A DNA stretch of 64,000 nt from Mayfieldus sp038040285 (lineage in GTDB: Bacteria > Actinomycetota > Thermoleophilia > Solirubrobacterales > 70-9): contig JBBPIN010000001.1 of the NCBI GenBank assembly GCA_038040285.1, positions 1 through 64,000 of the forward strand, read 5' to 3'. A program made the translations under genes and the position numbers. Shown here piece by piece: positions 1 to 9,353 of this stretch. How positions within the stretch are numbered: position 1 is the first letter of the stretch; the number at the start of each line of letters is the position of its first letter. Under the pieces are notes generated by a model. It saw nothing but the letters and a program-made list of their open reading frames with translations, was not told where the DNA came from and did no database searches.

Positions 1-991
<991 letters not shown>

Positions 992-1008
992 CGGGTGGCT
1001 ATTCCTCC

Positions 1009-1542
1009 TTACGCCGCGCTGGCGACGGTCTTGCGAAGCTTCTCCAAGCGATTGCGGATGCTTGCGTCCAGGACCATGTTGCCGACCTGGAGCACGATGC
1101 CGCCGAGAAGATCCTCGTTCACCGTGCTCTCCAGCTCGACGCTGTGGCCGGTCTGCTTCTCGATCTCCGAGCCCACCCGCTTGACCACCTCGGGATCGAG
1201 CTCGACGGCGCTGGTCACGGTCACGTCGAGCTTCCGGTTCTCCTCCTTCCAGGCATCCTCGAACTGGCGCTGGATGCGGAAGATCACCGGCATGCGGTGC
1301 TTCTCGACCAGCAACTCGAGGAAGTTCAGCAACTTGGGGTCGGCGCCGCTGACGGCGCTCTCGATCCCCTCGCGCTTCTCGGCCGAGGAGAAGTAGGGGC
1401 TGAAGAAGAAGATCTGAAGATCGCGGTCTCCCTGCACCGCCTCGGCGAACTGGTTCAGCTCGTCGTGGATGCGGTCCAACTTGTCCTTCTCCTTGGCGAC
1501 CTCGAACAGCGCCTCGGCGTAGACGCGTGCGATCTCCTCCAC
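1009..1542 (-). CDS. atpH: ATP synthase F1 subunit delta
   Basis: A 177-residue delta subunit (OSCP homologue), the stator piece joining the F1 head to the b dimer. The N-terminal helical bundle opens MEEIARVYAEALFEVAKEKD. The C-terminal half contains the family stretch around VTSAVELD and ends GGIVLQVGNMVLDASIRNRL, the well-conserved OSCP signature. Length is normal. The GTG start at 1542 shares bases with the TAG stop of atpF (TAGTG), so translation is probably coupled. The TAA stop overlaps the ribosome site of atpA. Confidence 0.96.
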   Translation of the reverse strand: MEEIARVYAEALFEVAKEKDKLDRIHDELNQFAEAVQGDRDLQIFFFSPYFSSAEKREGIESAVSGADPKLLNFLELLVEKHRMPVIFRIQRQFEDAWKEENRKLDVTVTSAVELDPEVVKRVGSEIEKQTGHSVELESTVNEDLLGGIVLQVGNMVLDASIRNRLEKLRKTVASAA

Positions 1543-2123
1543 TAGCTGCCTCCGTTGCGATCGGCGCTCAGGGCCGAGAAGTCGACCTCGGCGAGCGCCT
1601 CCTCGACAAGTCGCTTGTGGTCGTCGCCGGTGAGCGTCTTGCGGGTCAGCTTCTCGGTCGCGACCACGGTCAAGTCGGCTACCTCCTGGCGGATCCGTTC
1701 CAGCGAGCGGCGCGTCTCGGCCTCGATGTCGCGGCGCGCGGCCGCGACCAACTCCTCGCGGCGCTGCTTGCCCTCCTCAGCCGCCTCTGACTTCGACACG
1801 TCTGCCGCCTTGCGCGCCCGCGCGACGATGTCCTCCGCCTGCTCGCGCGCCTCGGTGAGGCGCTCGCGGTACTCCTCGAGCAGCTTCTCGGCCTCCTGGC
1901 GCTGGCGCTCGGAGGCCTCGATGTTCTCCCGGATCGCGTTCGCCCGCTTGTCGAGCGCCTCCTGGATGCGCGGGAAGGCGACCTTGCTCAGCACCCACAT
2001 CGTGATCCCGAACAGCAGCAGGGTCCAGATCATCAGCCCCAGGCCAGGAGAGACCAAGAAGCTTCCCCCGCTGTCCTTCGCGGCGACCACCAGCGATTCG
2101 CCTATGTCAGCGACCTGCAGCAC
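1542..2123 (-). CDS. atpF: ATP synthase Fo subunit b
   Basis: A 193-residue b subunit. One membrane helix at about residues 27-47 (GLGLMIWTLLLFGITMWVLS) is followed by a long charged, heptad-rich coiled coil with many Arg, Glu and Ala. This forms the peripheral stalk that holds F1 against rotation. The start is GTG at 2123, just downstream of atpE. Only one b-type gene is present, so the stator is presumably a homodimer, unlike mycobacteria, where b and delta are fused. The unfused delta follows directly. Confidence 0.96.
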   Translation of the reverse strand: MLQVADIGESLVVAAKDSGGSFLVSPGLGLMIWTLLLFGITMWVLSKVAFPRIQEALDKRANAIRENIEASERQRQEAEKLLEEYRERLTEAREQAEDIVARARKAADVSKSEAAEEGKQRREELVAAARRDIEAETRRSLERIRQEVADLTVVATEKLTRKTLTGDDHKRLVEEALAEVDFSALSADRNGGS

Positions 2124-2142
2124 GGCTAGAGCGCAGATCCGG

Positions 2143-2439
2143 TCACTTCGGGGTGGACGTCAGGAAGAAGGCGATGAGTCCGAAGATGAACGTGTAGAAG
2201 GCCACGGCCTCGGTGAGGGCGAAGCCCAGCCAGCGAATCTGCTGCAGCTCGTCCTTCATCTCCGGCTGGCGGGCGACCGACTCGATCTCCTTGCCGAAGA
2301 TGATGCCGATGCCTATCCCGGCGCCGATCGAGCCGAGGCCGGCGCCGACACCGAGCGCGATCGCCTTGCCGGCGTTGGTGATGCCGGCGGCGGTGGTGGT
2401 GTCGGCGGCCTGGGCAAGCGGAAGCATCAGATCGGTCAT
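2143..2439 (-). CDS. atpE: ATP synthase Fo subunit c
   Basis: A 98-residue c-ring subunit with two membrane hairpin helices. The glycine-rich first helix (GVGAGLGSIGAGIGIG) leads to the polar loop ARQPE at 56-60. The ion-carrying Glu is residue 77 in GFALTEAVAFY. The residue after this Glu is Ala, not the Ser/Thr typical of sodium rings, so proton coupling is likely. I chose the ATG at 2439 because the reading frame further upstream overlaps atpB and lacks c-subunit character. Ribosome-site bases AAAAGGAGC precede it. Confidence 0.97.
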   Translation of the reverse strand: MTDLMLPLAQAADTTTAAGITNAGKAIALGVGAGLGSIGAGIGIGIIFGKEIESVARQPEMKDELQQIRWLGFALTEAVAFYTFIFGLIAFFLTSTPK

Positions 2440-2452
2440 TGCAGCTCCTTTT

Positions 2453-3361
2453 CTAATGAGTTTCGGCGGTCGCGCCGCCGATGTAGATCGCGGTGAGGAT
2501 CGAGAAGATAAACGCCTGAAGCGTGGCGATAAGCCCCAGCTCGAAGATGAAGAAGGCGAAGGCCATCGGGAAGGTGAGAGCGCCGAGGGCCGCGAGACCG
2601 AGCAGGACCGCAAGCCCACCGCCCATGAAGAGCAGCAGCAGGTGCCCGGCCAGGACGTTGGCGAACAGTCGCACTGAGAGCGAGATCAAGCGCACGAAGT
2701 GCGAGACCACCTCGATCATGAAGATCGCCGCCTTGCCGACCGGGTTCATGTCCTCCAGGCCGGCCGGCAGCCAGGTCCTGAAATACGGGATGAACCCCTT
2801 GGCTCGGATCCCCTCCACGTTGTAGGTAATCCAGACCACCAGAGTCAGCGCCAGGGGCATCGAGATGTTGGCGGTCGCGGCGTAGATCGCGAAGGCGGGG
2901 ACCCCGACCCCGAAGATGTCGATCGTCTCCTGCGTTTGGGTCGGCAGCGGCAGGTAGCCGATGATGTTCGAGAACCAGATGAAGAAGAACAGGGTGGCGA
3001 CGAACGGAAACCACTTGACCGCCAACTGTCCCTCAAGGCTGGTGCCGACGATGTTGTTGCGGGTTAGGTCGTAGGCGACCTCGACCGCCGTCTGCACCCG
3101 GTTCGGCTTCTCCTGCATGCGGCGTGAGATCCACACCATCACCCAGATCGTCAGCGCGCTGGCCAGCAGCAGGTAGAAGACGAAGCGGTTGATGCTGAGG
3201 TCGATGCCGCCGATCTTGATCGGAATCCAGGGCTCGAGCTTGAACTCGTCTTGGGGCTTGAATGCATCGTTCTTGCCGGCGTTGCCGAAGGCGAGCAGCA
3301 GCAGGATGATCAAGGCGAAGTACACACCGAGCCCGATCAAGACCTTGGTTCGGGTTTTCAT
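2453..3361 (-). CDS. atpB: ATP synthase Fo subunit a
   Basis: A 302-residue a subunit, the stator half-channel protein of Fo. The essential stator arginine is about residue 231 in RLISLSVRLFANVLAGH, and the last helices end in the usual run of aromatic and small residues. About five to six membrane segments are visible, beginning with ALIILLLLAFG. The ATG at 3361 overlaps the TGA of the preceding small membrane gene as ATGA, which points to coupled translation. Confidence 0.96.
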   Translation of the reverse strand: MKTRTKVLIGLGVYFALIILLLLAFGNAGKNDAFKPQDEFKLEPWIPIKIGGIDLSINRFVFYLLLASALTIWVMVWISRRMQEKPNRVQTAVEVAYDLTRNNIVGTSLEGQLAVKWFPFVATLFFFIWFSNIIGYLPLPTQTQETIDIFGVGVPAFAIYAATANISMPLALTLVVWITYNVEGIRAKGFIPYFRTWLPAGLEDMNPVGKAAIFMIEVVSHFVRLISLSVRLFANVLAGHLLLLFMGGGLAVLLGLAALGALTFPMAFAFFIFELGLIATLQAFIFSILTAIYIGGATAETH

Positions 3362-3780
3362 TGCCGACCCCCCTCGGGGGAGAGCACGTGTGCGATGCCC
3401 TGACCGGCGAGGTACACGGTGAACAACGCGACGGAAAGCACCGCGGCGGCGAGCCCCGCCTCACGCTCGGCCACCCCCACCAGCAGGACCGCCAGCGCCA
3501 CCAACCAGACGCGTCCCAACCTCGCGAGGGCCACTGCCCCGAGCGCCGAGCGGCGATTCCCGCGAGAGAGGGCGCTGCGGGCATGGCGCTCCGCGGCGAA
3601 CTGAATGCCGCGCGCCACCAGCCAGGCAACCGCCGCGACCGCATAGCCGAGAATCGGGAACCCGGCCACAAGGAAGACGACGAGCGCGACAACGAGGAGG
3701 CCCAGGTCCGCGAATCGAAGCGCCGCGGAGAGCCGGCTCGGGCCGATCCGGTCAGATCCGTCTATAGCGAGCGTGGACAA
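3358..3780 (-). CDS. AtpI-like four-helix membrane protein of the ATP synthase operon
   Basis: A small membrane protein (about 141 residues from the TTG at 3780) with four predicted helices, for example LGLLVVALVVFLVAGFPILG and LVALAVLLVGVAE. It sits directly upstream of subunit a and overlaps its ATG. Position and topology match AtpI, thought to help c-ring assembly or magnesium uptake. Sequence similarity to AtpI is weak to my eye. The start is uncertain: no ATG or GTG lies in a sensible place, and the TTG overlaps the end of the preceding gene by about 29 bases. Confidence 0.68.
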   Translation of the reverse strand: MSTLAIDGSDRIGPSRLSAALRFADLGLLVVALVVFLVAGFPILGYAVAAVAWLVARGIQFAAERHARSALSRGNRRSALGAVALARLGRVWLVALAVLLVGVAEREAGLAAAVLSVALFTVYLAGQGIAHVLSPEGGRQ

Positions 3781-3949
3781 GGAAGAACCCCACGACCAGC
3801 CCAACGAAGAGCCCCCCGAGACCGAGCGGGACGGCGAGGCCGAAAAGCGATCCGAGCCCGAACCCGACCGCTGCACAGACGAGCATCGCGGCGATCAGAA
3901 GCCAGCCCGCGGTCGCCGCGTCGGCCCCTGTCGGGGGACGCGCATTCAT
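3752..3949 (-). CDS. AtpZ/AtpI-family small membrane protein
   Basis: A 65-residue protein with two hydrophobic helices, GWLLIAAMLVCAAVGFGLG and a glycine/valine-rich second helix ending VGFFLVHARYRRI. A two-helix hairpin with small residues at the head of an ATP synthase operon is the usual layout of AtpZ, a partner of AtpI. I chose the ATG at 3949 because the upstream extension is Arg-rich and not membrane-like. It is the first gene of the operon. The roughly 200 bases upstream contain a two-hairpin repeat but no clear promoter. Confidence 0.72.
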   Translation of the reverse strand: MNARPPTGADAATAGWLLIAAMLVCAAVGFGLGSLFGLAVPLGLGGLFVGLVVGFFLVHARYRRI

Positions 3950-4090
3950 CGGGATATCGACGGGGACGGCCTGGCAATTGCGGTCGTTTCGGGCACGAAA
4001 AGGGACGAAGAGCCGTCGTCGCTCCGGCAATCTCCCGGCGCTCGGGCGGCCGGCCGACTATATCCGAAGCGCCGATTTCCCCGCCCAACG

Positions 4091-4153
4091 ACAATTGCGG
4101 CGGCTGCGCCGCCTGACGAGCCAGTGGCGGCGCCTAACGGCACCGCCCAACAC
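4091..4153. repeat. Dispersed two-hairpin repeat, family R1, copy A
   Basis: A 63-base element that recurs at 33059-33120. It opens ACAATTGCGGCGGCTGCGCC and closes CAACAC in both places. The first hairpin is GGCGGC/GCCGCC (4099-4104 with 4108-4113). The second pairs 4126-4134 with 4139-4147 around the loop TAAC, with one mismatch. In the other copy the second stem has a different sequence yet still pairs perfectly. It lies three bases beyond the stop of the downstream-reading glycosyl-phosphate transferase gene. Confidence 0.75.
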
Positions 4154-4155
4154 CA

Positions 4156-5370
4156 CTAGGGCTCGCGCACGGCCTCGAACTCCCCCGTCTCCGGATCGAT
4201 CGCGGGGAAGCTCCCGGTCTCCAGCTCCTCGGCCACGGCGCGATCGACTTCCGCGGGTGAGGGGGCGGGCCTGCCCGCCTCCTCGCGCAGGCCGAATACC
4301 TGGCGTAGGCGCTCGCGGCGCAGCTTGAGGATCTCCAGCACCACCACCAGGTAGATGCTGGCGGCCAGTGCAGCCAGCCCGCAGACGAGGATCACCGCGG
4401 TCCATCCGGCGTTTAAGTGCCCGTGGTTGTCGCTGTAGGGGACGAAACGCAGCGCGAGCGCAAGGGCGGCCAGGATCAGGGTCCAGCCGTACATGTAGGC
4501 GAGCGTGCGCCGCTGGGAGAAGCCGAGGGCGGCCATGCGGTGATGAAAGTGCGAGCGGTCGGCCTGGTAGATCGGCTGGCGGTACTTGATCCGCTTCGCG
4601 ATCACAAAACCGCCGTCGAGGATCGGCACCGCGAGCACAACGAGCGGGAAGGCGAGCGCGACCACCGCGTTGGTCTTCAACGCCCCCTGCACGGCGGCGG
4701 TGGCCAGCAGGTACCCGAGCAGGTTCGACCCGGTGTCACCCATGAAGCTCGATGCGGGCGGGAAGCCGTGGCGCAGGAAGCCGACCGCGCCTCCCGCGGT
4801 CAAAGCCGCGAGCACGCCGGCTGCGTTGCGGTCCAGCGACAGGGCGATGATCGCCAGCGCTGCGGCCGAGATCGCGCAGACGCCGGCCGCCAGCCCGTCG
4901 ACGCCATCGGTGAAATTGATCACGTTGACCACCGCGACGATTCCGATCACCGTGGCCGGGTAGGCAACCCAGTCGAGATCGAATCCACCGATGAACGGCA
5001 GCGTGACCGCATCGACGCGGACGCCGCCCAGGACCGGGATCAGCGCGGCGCCGACCTGGCCGATCAGTTTCACCGGCGCCGAGAGGTCGAACACGTCGTC
5101 GACCACTCCGACCAGCGCTATCACCGCGGCGCCGCCGAGGATCGCCCGGCTTTCCCCATCGCCGGGCAGGAACAGGGCTCCCGAGACGAGCACTCCGATC
5201 AGGATTGCGGCGCCGGAGAGCTTCGGCGTCGGGTGGTCGTGCAGGGAGCGCTCGTTGGGGTAGTCGATGGCGCCGATCCGGCGCGCGATGCGCTCGGTGA
5301 ACGGGACCAGCAACCAGGCGATGGCCGCGGCCACGAGGAAGGCGAAAACGGCGTCGGATGTCTCAGCCAT
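4156..5370 (-). CDS. WecA/TagO-type undecaprenyl-phosphate sugar-1-phosphate transferase
   Basis: A 404-residue polytopic enzyme of the MraY/WecA family that transfers a UDP-sugar phosphate, probably GlcNAc-1-P, to undecaprenyl phosphate at the inner membrane face. Family marks: NERSLHDHPTPKLSGAAI at 39-56, the magnesium-binding VDDVFDL with D91-D92, NFTDGVDGL at 152-160, GDTGSNLLGY at 211-220 and HFHHRM near 275-279. This arrangement favours WecA/TagO over MraY. A roughly 90-residue cytosolic tail follows the last helix. It starts lipid-linked glycan synthesis. The DUF354 protein next door may act on the same product. Confidence 0.9.
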   Translation of the reverse strand: MAETSDAVFAFLVAAAIAWLLVPFTERIARRIGAIDYPNERSLHDHPTPKLSGAAILIGVLVSGALFLPGDGESRAILGGAAVIALVGVVDDVFDLSAPVKLIGQVGAALIPVLGGVRVDAVTLPFIGGFDLDWVAYPATVIGIVAVVNVINFTDGVDGLAAGVCAISAAALAIIALSLDRNAAGVLAALTAGGAVGFLRHGFPPASSFMGDTGSNLLGYLLATAAVQGALKTNAVVALAFPLVVLAVPILDGGFVIAKRIKYRQPIYQADRSHFHHRMAALGFSQRRTLAYMYGWTLILAALALALRFVPYSDNHGHLNAGWTAVILVCGLAALAASIYLVVVLEILKLRRERLRQVFGLREEAGRPAPSPAEVDRAVAEELETGSFPAIDPETGEFEAVREP

Positions 5371-5428
5371 TTCGAGGGCCCCAGGTCCCCGCCGGACCGG
5401 CGCGCTGGGTACGCGGGACGGGTCGAGA

Positions 5429-6457
5429 CTACTCGACGGCCCCGAGGACTCCGTCGACCAGCAGCGCCGGGTCGCGTGGGTGGCGCACGCCTGGCGGCGA
5501 GTCGCGTTTGCGCAGCTCGATCTCGCCTGGATCGCCCAGCACCCGCAGGCGCCCCTCGGAGATCAGCTTCTCGTCGACCCCGCCCATGCGACCCGCGAAC
5601 GTCGTGTAAACGGGCGTGCCGAGGGCGACCGCCTCGCGGTTCATCGTTCCGCCGGCGCTGACCACGAGGTCGGCGAAAGCGATCAGGCTTTGGGCGTCGA
5701 TGGCATGGTCGGGTACAACGAAACTCGGTGCTCGGTGCTCGGTGCTCGGTGTTCGTCGTCCGCGGATCGCCTGCCCCTGCCGATCGGTTCGCGGGATGAC
5801 CACCGTCTGGACATCCGGCTCAGCTGCCAGGCGGTCGAGAACGCCTTCGTGGAGCGGATTTTCCTCGTGATACTCGGAGGTCTCCGGCGGCGGGCGCAGC
5901 ACCACGATCACGGAGTCGAGATCGAGGTCCAGCTCGTCCAGCACCGCGGGGTCGGGCTCGAAGCCGGCCAGGTAGTAATCCTCCTTCAGGCCGGGGTAGC
6001 GAATCAACTTGCGCTCCGGGGCGCCGACGGCGGCCAGCCGCTCGACCGGTATCGCGTCGGGCGCCAACACGCGCCGCGCGACCCGGAAGCTGATCCGTCG
6101 CTGGCGGCCGGCGAACTCGTAGTCCTGCATCTGGATGGAGGGGATCCGGAGTGTCCCGCAGACCGCCGCCAGGTCGACCGACCCGTGTGCGAGCCCGAGG
6201 TCATAGCGCTGGCCCCAGGCGCGCCGCGCGAGGCTGCTCGAGCGCCCGGCAAGGGCCCGGGCCTTGCCGAAGGACGACGCGCCACCGTGCGACCCGACCC
6301 GCGTGTATGGGATGGCGAGCCGATCGAGGATGCCCAGCGTTTGCCCATACTCGCGCGCGGTCACGTCGACGCTGTGGCCGAGCGCCTCGAGGCGCTCGAT
6401 GATCGGCCGCAGGACCAGCGGGTGCGCCGCCGCCGTGCAATCAACCCAGACCTTCAT
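5429..6457 (-). CDS. DUF354 family protein (UDP-GlcNAc 2-epimerase/GT-B-like)
   Basis: A 342-residue protein of the DUF354 family, which has the GT-B-like two-domain fold of UDP-GlcNAc 2-epimerases and MurG. It opens MKVWVDCTAAAHPLVLRPII, and the C-terminal half carries DLVVSAGGTMNREAVALGTP, the usual nucleotide-sugar binding loop. Its substrate is unknown; the neighbouring WecA/TagO-like gene suggests a surface glycan. Oddity: four exact CTCGGTG heptamers (5724-5751) lie inside the coding region and encode a linker around TPSTEHRAPS. The ATG overlaps the stop of the upstream membrane gene as ATGA. Confidence 0.85.
   Translation of the reverse strand: MKVWVDCTAAAHPLVLRPIIERLEALGHSVDVTAREYGQTLGILDRLAIPYTRVGSHGGASSFGKARALAGRSSSLARRAWGQRYDLGLAHGSVDLAAVCGTLRIPSIQMQDYEFAGRQRRISFRVARRVLAPDAIPVERLAAVGAPERKLIRYPGLKEDYYLAGFEPDPAVLDELDLDLDSVIVVLRPPPETSEYHEENPLHEGVLDRLAAEPDVQTVVIPRTDRQGQAIRGRRTPSTEHRAPSFVVPDHAIDAQSLIAFADLVVSAGGTMNREAVALGTPVYTTFAGRMGGVDEKLISEGRLRVLGDPGEIELRKRDSPPGVRHPRDPALLVDGVLGAVE
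5724..5751. repeat. Tandem heptamer CTCGGTG x4 within the DUF354 gene
   Basis: Four perfect head-to-tail copies of CTCGGTG followed by a degenerate fifth (TTCGTCG). The unit length is not a multiple of three, so any gain or loss of a unit would shift the reading frame of the host gene. A related two-unit stretch, GTGCTCGGTGCTGA, lies at 6694-6707 in the adjacent membrane-protein gene. Confidence 0.85.
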
Positions 6458-6981
6458 GGCGAGGGCCGATCTGTCATCGCGCAGAGCGCGATCACCGGGG
6501 TCACGAGAGCGCCGAGGCCGATCGCGAAGACGGCCTTGAAGGTCACGAATTCGCCCTTGGTCAGAGTGCCGAGGTCGAGCGCGACCAGCGCCAGGGTGAC
6601 CGGCAGCGCCAGGGCGACGAAGGCGAGCACCCCGAAGCCGAGGCCGCGCCGAAATCGCCCCTCCGGCCTTGCGGCCAGCCAGCGCCCGTAGGGGTGCTCG
6701 GTGCTGAGCGGGGGCAGCGCCCCATTTCGCAGGTCACGCCGCACCACGGTGGTGGCGAGGACGCAGGTGATCAGCGGAAGCAGAAAGATCGTGCCGAGCG
6801 TGTCCCCAAGCGTGCTCGTCTCCGACAGGGGACGTGCCCATAGGGGCACGTCGGACTGGCCCTGGACGAACAGCCAGGCGATCACCGCGTTGACGATCAG
6901 GTTGATCAGCGCCGTGCCAAGCAGCGCGTTGAGAACGATCCAGCGCCTGTGCGGCGCCGGAAGCGACCTCCAGAGCGCCAC
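6454..6981 (-). CDS. Hypothetical four-helix membrane protein
   Basis: A 175-residue integral membrane protein that I do not recognise. Four hydrophobic segments are visible: WIVLNALLGTALINLIVNAV, the LLPLITCVLATTV region, LGFGVLAFVALALPVTLALV and FAIGLGALVTPVIALCA. The GTG at 6981 lies 12 bases after the glyA stop, and the 3' end overlaps the DUF354 start, so it is co-transcribed with the glycan genes. A role as a small permease or partner of the DUF354 protein is only inference from position. Confidence 0.75.
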   Translation of the reverse strand: MALWRSLPAPHRRWIVLNALLGTALINLIVNAVIAWLFVQGQSDVPLWARPLSETSTLGDTLGTIFLLPLITCVLATTVVRRDLRNGALPPLSTEHPYGRWLAARPEGRFRRGLGFGVLAFVALALPVTLALVALDLGTLTKGEFVTFKAVFAIGLGALVTPVIALCAMTDRPSP

Positions 6982-6992
6982 GGCTCCCAAAC

Positions 6993-8291
6993 CTAGGCAG
7001 CTGTAACTGCCGAGAGCTGCGGGTAGAGGGGGTAGCGGTCCATCAGCGCCTTGGTGCGCTCTGTAAGCGAGTCGCGCTCGGAGTCGAATCGGTCGGAAAG
7101 GGCGACCGAGATCACCTCGGCGATCTCGCGCATGTCCTCCTCGACTAACCCCCGTGTCGTCAGCGCAGGGGTCCCGATGCGAAGCCCGGACGGGTTCATC
7201 GGCGGGCGCTCGTCGAACGGGATCGCGTTGCGGTTCACCGTGATCCCGACCTCCTCCAGCCTCGACTCGGCGGTCTTGCCGTCGAGGCCGGTCGGGGTCA
7301 GGTCGACCAGTACCAGGTGTACGTCGGTTCCGCCGGTCAGCACCTCCACCCCGCCCTCCTGTAGCCCCTCGGCGAACGCCTGGGCGTTGCCGATCGTCTG
7401 TCGCTGACGGGCGCGGAACTGCTCGGTGGAGGCAATTCCGAGCGCAACCGCCTTGGCGGCGATCACATGCATCAGCGGGCCGCCCTGCTGACCTGGGAAG
7501 ACCGAGCGATTGACGTCCGCGGCGAGCTCCTCGTCGCAAAGGATCATTCCGCTGCGCGGCCCGCCTAGGGTCTTGTGGATCGTCGTGGTGACGACATGGG
7601 CGTGCGGTACCGGGTTGGGGTGCTCGTCGGCCGCGACCAGACCGGCGAAGTGGGCCATGTCGACCATCAGCTTGGCGTCGACCGAGTCGGCGATCTCCCG
7701 GAAGGCGGCGAAGTCGAGCTGGCGCGGGTAGGCGGACCAGCCCGCCACGATCAGCTTCGGCTTGTGCTCCTGCGCCAGCCTCTCGACCTCCTCCATGTCG
7801 ACGCGCAGGTCCTCGCGTCGCACGTGGTAGGCGACCACGTTGTAGAGCTTGCCCGACACGTTGAGCTTCATCCCGTGGGTGAGATGGCCGCCGTGGTCGA
7901 GCGCCATCCCCATGATCGTGTCGCCAGGCTCGATCAGCGCCATGTAGGCGGCGTTGTTGGCCTGGGCGCCCGCGTGCGGCTGGACGTTTACGTGCTCGGC
8001 GCCGAACAGCGCCTTGGCGCGATCGATCGCCAATTGCTCGGCGACGTCGACCTCCTCACAGCCGCCGTAATAGCGCTTGCCGGGGTAGCCCTCGGCGTAC
8101 TTGTTGGTCAGCACGGAGCCGACCGTGTCGAGCACCGCCTGCGGGACGAAGTTCTCCGAGGCGATCATCTCCAGCGTGTTCTGCTGGCGCTCCAGCTCGC
8201 GTCGCAGGACCTGTGCGATCTCCGGGTCGACCTCCGCGAGCGGGGCGGTCTGGAGACTGTCGGAGAGCTCCTCGGCCACGGCGGCGACCAT
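6993..8291 (-). CDS. glyA: Serine hydroxymethyltransferase
   Basis: A 432-residue PLP enzyme that interconverts serine and glycine with tetrahydrofolate, the main source of one-carbon units. SENFVP and NKYAEGYPGKRYYGG are the hallmark N-terminal segments. The PLP lysine is K240 in TTTIHKTLGGPRSG, preceded by DMAHFAGLVA. I chose the ATG at 8291 because a longer frame would run into the divergent gene that starts at 8317. The minus strand carries TATTCC six bases before this ATG, so a leaderless, back-to-back promoter with the divergent gene is possible. Confidence 0.96.
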   Translation of the reverse strand: MVAAVAEELSDSLQTAPLAEVDPEIAQVLRRELERQQNTLEMIASENFVPQAVLDTVGSVLTNKYAEGYPGKRYYGGCEEVDVAEQLAIDRAKALFGAEHVNVQPHAGAQANNAAYMALIEPGDTIMGMALDHGGHLTHGMKLNVSGKLYNVVAYHVRREDLRVDMEEVERLAQEHKPKLIVAGWSAYPRQLDFAAFREIADSVDAKLMVDMAHFAGLVAADEHPNPVPHAHVVTTTIHKTLGGPRSGMILCDEELAADVNRSVFPGQQGGPLMHVIAAKAVALGIASTEQFRARQRQTIGNAQAFAEGLQEGGVEVLTGGTDVHLVLVDLTPTGLDGKTAESRLEEVGITVNRNAIPFDERPPMNPSGLRIGTPALTTRGLVEEDMREIAEVISVALSDRFDSERDSLTERTKALMDRYPLYPQLSAVTAA

Positions 8292-8304
8292 AGCAGCGGC
8301 GGAA

Positions 8305-8310
8305 TACGCT
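8305..8310 (+). promoter_or_regulatory. Candidate -10 box for a leaderless transcript
   Basis: TACGCT lies six bases before the GTG at 8317, with no ribosome site between. The opposite strand reads TATTCC six bases before the glyA ATG, so two -10 boxes appear to overlap in a 25-base divergent gap. Confidence 0.4.
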
Positions 8311-8316
8311 TCGGCT

Positions 8317-8721
8317 GTGGCCGAGTCGGACGTCGAGCTGGTCAAACAGGCCTTCGAAGCCCTTGCGCAAGGCGGCTACGAAACGCTTCTGCCCCTGATC
8401 GACACCGACTTCGAGATGACAACGCCACCGGGCCTCGCCGCCGAGCCCGACACCTACCGCGGGCCGGAGGGAGTCCGCCGCTACTTCGACTCCTTCTACG
8501 AGGCGATGGACGAGATCCGCTTCGAAGCGCACGACTTCCGCGACGTGGGCGAGTGGGTCGTCGTGTCGACGACGCTGACCGCGCGCGGCCGCTCGAGCGG
8601 GCTGGAGTTCGACCAGAGCATCGTCCAAGCGTGGCGGGTGCGTGGCGGCAAGGCGATCCGGCTCGAAGTCTTCCCCGACGTCGACGAGGCGATGGCGGCG
8701 ATCGAGAAACGCGCCGACTAA
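8317..8721 (+). CDS. SnoaL-like / nuclear transport factor 2 fold protein
   Basis: A 134-residue single-domain protein with the SnoaL-like NTF2 pattern: helix ELVKQAFEALAQGGYETLLP, then DTDFEMTTPP, YRGPEGVRRYFDSF, and a C-terminal sheet ending VQAWRVRGGKAIRLEVFPD. Members include small isomerases, hydrolases and ligand-binding proteins, so the reaction cannot be told. It starts with GTG at 8317. Its TAA overlaps the TAG of the convergent Sua5 gene, leaving no room for a terminator between them. Confidence 0.85.
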   Translation: MAESDVELVKQAFEALAQGGYETLLPLIDTDFEMTTPPGLAAEPDTYRGPEGVRRYFDSFYEAMDEIRFEAHDFRDVGEWVVVSTTLTARGRSSGLEFDQSIVQAWRVRGGKAIRLEVFPDVDEAMAAIEKRAD

Positions 8722-9353
8722 TCGGGGTCGCCGAGCGCCAACTCCAGTGCCTCGCGCGACAGGCCACCGTCGCGCAGCACTCGCCAGGCGCCGGTCGAGT
8801 CGAGCTCTGTGAGGTCGACGACCGTCGACGGCGCGCCGGTCAGCTCGCCGCCGTCGATCGCCAGGTCGGCGCCGGCGAGGATGTCCTCGGCGACGTCGGC
8901 GAAGCGGTGCGGGGCCGTCCCTCCGCTGGGGTTGGCGCTGGTCTGTAACACCGGGGTCATCGCGCCCGCCAGCGGGCCCTCGATGTGTCGAACTCCGAGC
9001 CGCTCCGGATCCTCACGGCAGGCGAGCGGATAGCGGCGGCGCCGGTTGGTGACCACGAGGGTCACCGGGCCCGGGAGCAGCGCGGCGGCGGCATTGCGGG
9101 TGCGCGGCCCGAGGTCATCGACCAGCTCCCGGATCGCCAGCGGCGAGAAGTACATCACCGCGGAGGGCTTTCGCTCGTCGCGACCCTTGAGCGCCTGAAT
9201 GCGCTCCACGGCGTCGGTGTTCAGCGGATCACAGGCAAGGCCGTAGAGCCCGTCGGCCGGGAACACCACAACGCCGCCCTCACCGACGCAGCGCTCCAGC
9301 GCCAACCGCGCCGCGCCCTCTCCGTCGACCCCGATCGACACTCGTTCGCTCAA
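8718..9353 (-). CDS. L-threonylcarbamoyladenylate synthase (Sua5/YciO/YrdC family)
   Basis: A 211-residue YrdC-domain protein that makes threonylcarbamoyl-AMP for the t6A37 modification of ANN-decoding tRNAs. Visible marks: GGVVVFPADGLYGLACD, the active-site motif ALKGRDERKP, LLPGPVTLVV, and TSANPSGG near residue 145. Length fits the single-domain TsaC type without the Sua5 C-terminal domain. Start is TTG at 9353, overlapping the upstream TGA as TTGA. The nearby prmC and prfA make this a translation-fidelity group. Confidence 0.9.
   Translation of the reverse strand: MSERVSIGVDGEGAARLALERCVGEGGVVVFPADGLYGLACDPLNTDAVERIQALKGRDERKPSAVMYFSPLAIRELVDDLGPRTRNAAAALLPGPVTLVVTNRRRRYPLACREDPERLGVRHIEGPLAGAMTPVLQTSANPSGGTAPHRFADVAEDILAGADLAIDGGELTGAPSTVVDLTELDSTGAWRVLRDGGLSREALELALGDPD

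Noticed and set aside
5724..5751. Tandem heptamers as part of a CRISPR array
   Set aside because: Units are 7 bases long with no spacers and lie inside a coding region.
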